Below are positions 6,085 through 7,935 of a DNA stretch of 7,935 nucleotides, piece after piece. The notes beneath the pieces are model-generated. The model saw only the letters and a list, made by a program, of their open reading frames with translations, ran no database searches and was not told the origin of the DNA. Location: contig CAMLET010000133.1 in assembly GCA_946479125.1 (NCBI GenBank), positions 1-7,935 of the forward strand, written 5' to 3'. This DNA is from an uncultured Flavobacteriales bacterium. Its GTDB lineage: Bacteria; Bacteroidota; Bacteroidia; Flavobacteriales; Crocinitomicaceae. How positions within the stretch are numbered: the stretch's first letter is position 1; every line of letters starts with the position of its first letter. The position numbers and the translations under genes are program-made.

Positions 6085-7335
6085 ATGAAAAAGTTTCTAT
6101 TTACCATTTTCGCAACCGGATTTCTTTCCATTGCCTATTCTCAGGTCGTTAATATTCCTAACAACTCGTTCAGGAACTATTTATTAAACAATCCTGAGAT
6201 CAACACAAATTCTGACGGCGACATTCAGGTCTCAGAAGCACTGAATTATACCGGAAGCATTATGTGTCCCGGAATGCTCATCAATAATTTAACTGGTATT
6301 GAAGCGTTTGAAAACATTACCTATTTGTCGTGCGCAAACAATCAGTTGACATCACTGGACTTATCGCACAATACACATTTAGAGACTTTGATCTGTGCCA
6401 TGAATAATCTGACCTCGCTTGACGTTTCCGCGAACATCAATTTGCGTAATCTTCGTTGTTCAATCAATCCAATTCAAACACTCGATGTCACCAATAATCC
6501 GGATCTTGAGTATTTGTATTGTGAAAGCAACAGCCTGGATTTATTGGACGTCAGTCAAAATCCAAACTTGATTGAACTATACTGTACAAGTAATTCAATT
6601 CAGACGTTGAACTTAATTCCTCATACACAACTTGTTAGATTAGATTGCAGTTCAAATCCATTGAATCAGTTGGATTTTGCACCAATAATGGCCTTGGAGT
6701 ACATTATGTGTAACGGCAGTCAGTTGCCAATCATCACTTTAGAGAATTGTCCAAGTCTTGAAGTTTTCCGCGGAGTTAACGGAGCTTACACACAACTCAA
6801 CTTAACAAACTGTCCAAATTTGAAGACATTTGATTGTCCGTTTACGCAATTAACCAGCCTTGATTTCTCTGAGAATCCGTTACTGGAGGTGGTTTATTGT
6901 TTTTCGAGTCATCTGACTTCATTGAATATTGCTAACGGAAGTAATCCAAACCTCAACTTACTTTGGGTTTCTGATAATCCACTAACCTGTATTAAGGTTG
7001 ATGTAGCAGCATATTCTGAAGCCAATTGGACAGGAAATGATTTTCAATTTGATGCTGGTGTAACGTTTGACGAAAATTGTGTGGCTGGTCTAGAGAATTT
7101 AGAGCAATCAACTATTGAAATCTATCCGAATCCCGCTTCGACTATTGTCAACATTCGTACTACTGAGAAAACGAGTTATAAATTGATGGCAGCGGACGGA
7201 AGTATGATTTCCTCAGGTGAATTCTCTACAGGAGATAATACCTTCGATGTAGAATGGCTGTCAGCAGGAGTTTACTTCTTTGATTGCGTTGGTTCAACAG
7301 GAAGATTCGTTCAGAAACTACAGAAAACAGAATAA
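6085..7335 (+). CDS. Secreted leucine-rich-repeat protein with EF-hand-like loop and T9SS type A sorting domain
   Basis: The 416-aa protein starts with a signal peptide (MKKFLFTIFATGFLSIAYSQ, 1-20). Residues 40-51 (NTNSDGDIQVSE) fit the 12-residue EF-hand calcium loop, with N40, N42, D44, G45, I47 and E51. From about residue 78 to 300 run ten to eleven leucine-rich repeats of the form LxxLxCxxNxLxxLDxSxNPxL. Their cysteines stand at 83, 104, 125, 146, 167, 188, 209, 251 and 272, exactly 21 or 42 residues apart. A C-terminal cap (TCIKVDVAAYSEANWTGNDF..., ending C332) closes the repeats. Residues about 343-416 are a T9SS type A domain (IEIYPNPASTIVNI, then WLSAGVYFFDC). It is probably a cell-surface or released binding protein; the partner is unknown. 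A hairpin terminator follows 40 bases downstream. Confidence 0.92.
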   Translation: MKKFLFTIFATGFLSIAYSQVVNIPNNSFRNYLLNNPEINTNSDGDIQVSEALNYTGSIMCPGMLINNLTGIEAFENITYLSCANNQLTSLDLSHNTHLETLICAMNNLTSLDVSANINLRNLRCSINPIQTLDVTNNPDLEYLYCESNSLDLLDVSQNPNLIELYCTSNSIQTLNLIPHTQLVRLDCSSNPLNQLDFAPIMALEYIMCNGSQLPIITLENCPSLEVFRGVNGAYTQLNLTNCPNLKTFDCPFTQLTSLDFSENPLLEVVYCFSSHLTSLNIANGSNPNLNLLWVSDNPLTCIKVDVAAYSEANWTGNDFQFDAGVTFDENCVAGLENLEQSTIEIYPNPASTIVNIRTTEKTSYKLMAADGSMISSGEFSTGDNTFDVEWLSAGVYFFDCVGSTGRFVQKLQKTE

Positions 7336-7375
7336 GAAACGCATCCTTAGCACTATTCAGAAAACGATCAAACAA

Positions 7376-7415
7376 AAAGCGCCCCAATCCTGTAAGTACC
7401 GGATTGGGGCGCTTT
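7376..7415. terminator. Strong bidirectional terminator hairpin between convergent genes
   Basis: A perfect 15-base inverted repeat (7376-7390 and 7401-7415) with a very GC-rich core (GCGCCCC) encloses a 10-base loop, which holds a further GTA/TAC pair. It lies 40 bases after the LRR gene stop (plus) and 14 bases after the ice-binding gene stop (minus). The minus-strand reading ends in TTTTTGTTT, the plus-strand reading in TTTAACAT, so it should stop both, better on the minus strand. Confidence 0.9.
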
Positions 7416-7429
7416 AACATATTAAGCTT

Positions 7430-7935
7430 CTATTCTTTAGTAATTGTATTTCCTGACATTGTTACTGCCCCGTTGCGGGAAAAAGCACGTCCATCAAGTG
7501 TTGCTCCTGTGTTAAAAGAGATCGATTGAAGGGCGATGATCGTTCCTTTGAACTTACAAGTGGTTCCGAACGTAGCCGAACTTCCTACTTGCCAAAAAAT
7601 ATTGGAAGCCTGAGCGTTTCCAGCAAGAATAACTTGTCTTCCTGAAGTTGCAGTGAATGCAGAGGCAATCTGAATAATAAATACAGCGTTTGGATCTCCC
7701 AAAGCATCAAACGTAACATTCCCAGAAGAAAGTGCTAGCGAAGACGTCGATTTATAAAGTCCGGGAGTAAGTGTCAATCCACCGATGTTTCCGGAAAGTG
7801 TCACAATATCTGTTGCTGTTCTGTCTTTGGCATTATCATACGCCGCCGTGATATCCAGTTTAGACTGGTTTGCAGCAGCATCGTTGATATGAAGTGTACC
7901 ATTAAGTATTCCTGGAGGAAATCCTCCAACAGAAG
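7430..7935 (-). CDS. Ice-binding-like (DUF3494) protein, C-terminal part (runs off right edge)
   Basis: The frame is open from the right edge to TAG at 7432-7430, giving 167 visible residues of the C-terminal part. The sequence follows the DUF3494 ice-binding pattern: SVGGFPPGILNGTLHINDAA, SKLDITAAYDNAKDR, then IGGLTLTPGLYKSTSSLALS, VTFDALGDPNAVFIIQIAS, ASNIFWQVGSSATFGTTCKF, KGTIIALQSISFNTGATLDG and RAFSRNGAVTM. Characterised members form a beta-solenoid with an alpha helix alongside and bind ice or stop its recrystallisation outside the cell; many DUF3494 proteins are uncharacterised, so ice binding here is inferred. The protein stops right after the domain with no T9SS tail, unlike the two other secreted proteins. 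The signal peptide lies outside. A GTG at 7804 is not the start, because family sequence continues upstream of it. Confidence 0.92.
   Translation of the reverse strand, partial: SVGGFPPGILNGTLHINDAAANQSKLDITAAYDNAKDRTATDIVTLSGNIGGLTLTPGLYKSTSSLALSSGNVTFDALGDPNAVFIIQIASAFTATSGRQVILAGNAQASNIFWQVGSSATFGTTCKFKGTIIALQSISFNTGATLDGRAFSRNGAVTMSGNTITKE

Noticed and set aside
7226..7529. Short frames on both strands spanning the terminator hairpin at 7376-7415
   Set aside because: Both read through the inverted repeat (hence the shared PNPVxTGLGRF peptide) and overlap the two real convergent genes.
7802..7804. GTG as start of a 124-aa version of the ice-binding-like protein
   Set aside because: DUF3494 sequence continues in frame upstream to the window edge, so the gene is partial, not short.

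Overview
The window looks like chromosomal DNA from a member of the Bacteroidota, most likely Flavobacteriales. The evidence is AT-rich intergenic DNA, starts without clear Shine-Dalgarno sequences, TAnnTTTG-type -7 promoter boxes, and two secreted proteins ending in type IX secretion (T9SS) type A sorting domains with the YPNP motif. No tool was run; family names rest on reading motifs. No mobile element, CRISPR array, tRNA or rRNA was seen.

Left part (1-2589, minus strand): the 5' end of a secreted protein leaving the window at base 1 (1-165); a terminator (304-335); a 443-aa T9SS cargo protein with six evenly spaced Asp-boxes, probably a beta-propeller (355-1686); and an AraC-family regulator (1762-2589) whose start is placed internally, giving 275 aa.

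Middle part (2701-5906, plus strand): a tiny very basic protein (2761-2874, or from GTG 2713), then five tightly packed genes: a VOC/glyoxalase-fold protein, a stand-alone EVE-domain protein, a MarR-family regulator, an exported alpha/beta-hydrolase esterase and a DUF1826-like protein. Gaps are 1, 1, 35 and 9 bases, so they probably form one operon. A -7 box (2980-2987) and a perfect 8-base inverted repeat around it (2963-2970/2990-2997) precede the first gene and could be the site of autoregulation by MarR. The DUF1826-like protein carries an HxD...H...R pattern suggesting a 2-oxoglutarate/Fe(II) oxygenase fold. What the operon does is not known from sequence; a repressor-controlled small-molecule response is a guess.

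Right part (6085-7935): a secreted T9SS leucine-rich-repeat protein with an EF-hand-like loop and a 21-residue cysteine ladder (plus), a strong terminator hairpin (7376-7415), and, convergent on the minus strand, the 3' part of an ice-binding-like (DUF3494) protein that runs off the right edge. The latter hints at a cold or ice-exposed habitat, but that is inference from one domain.
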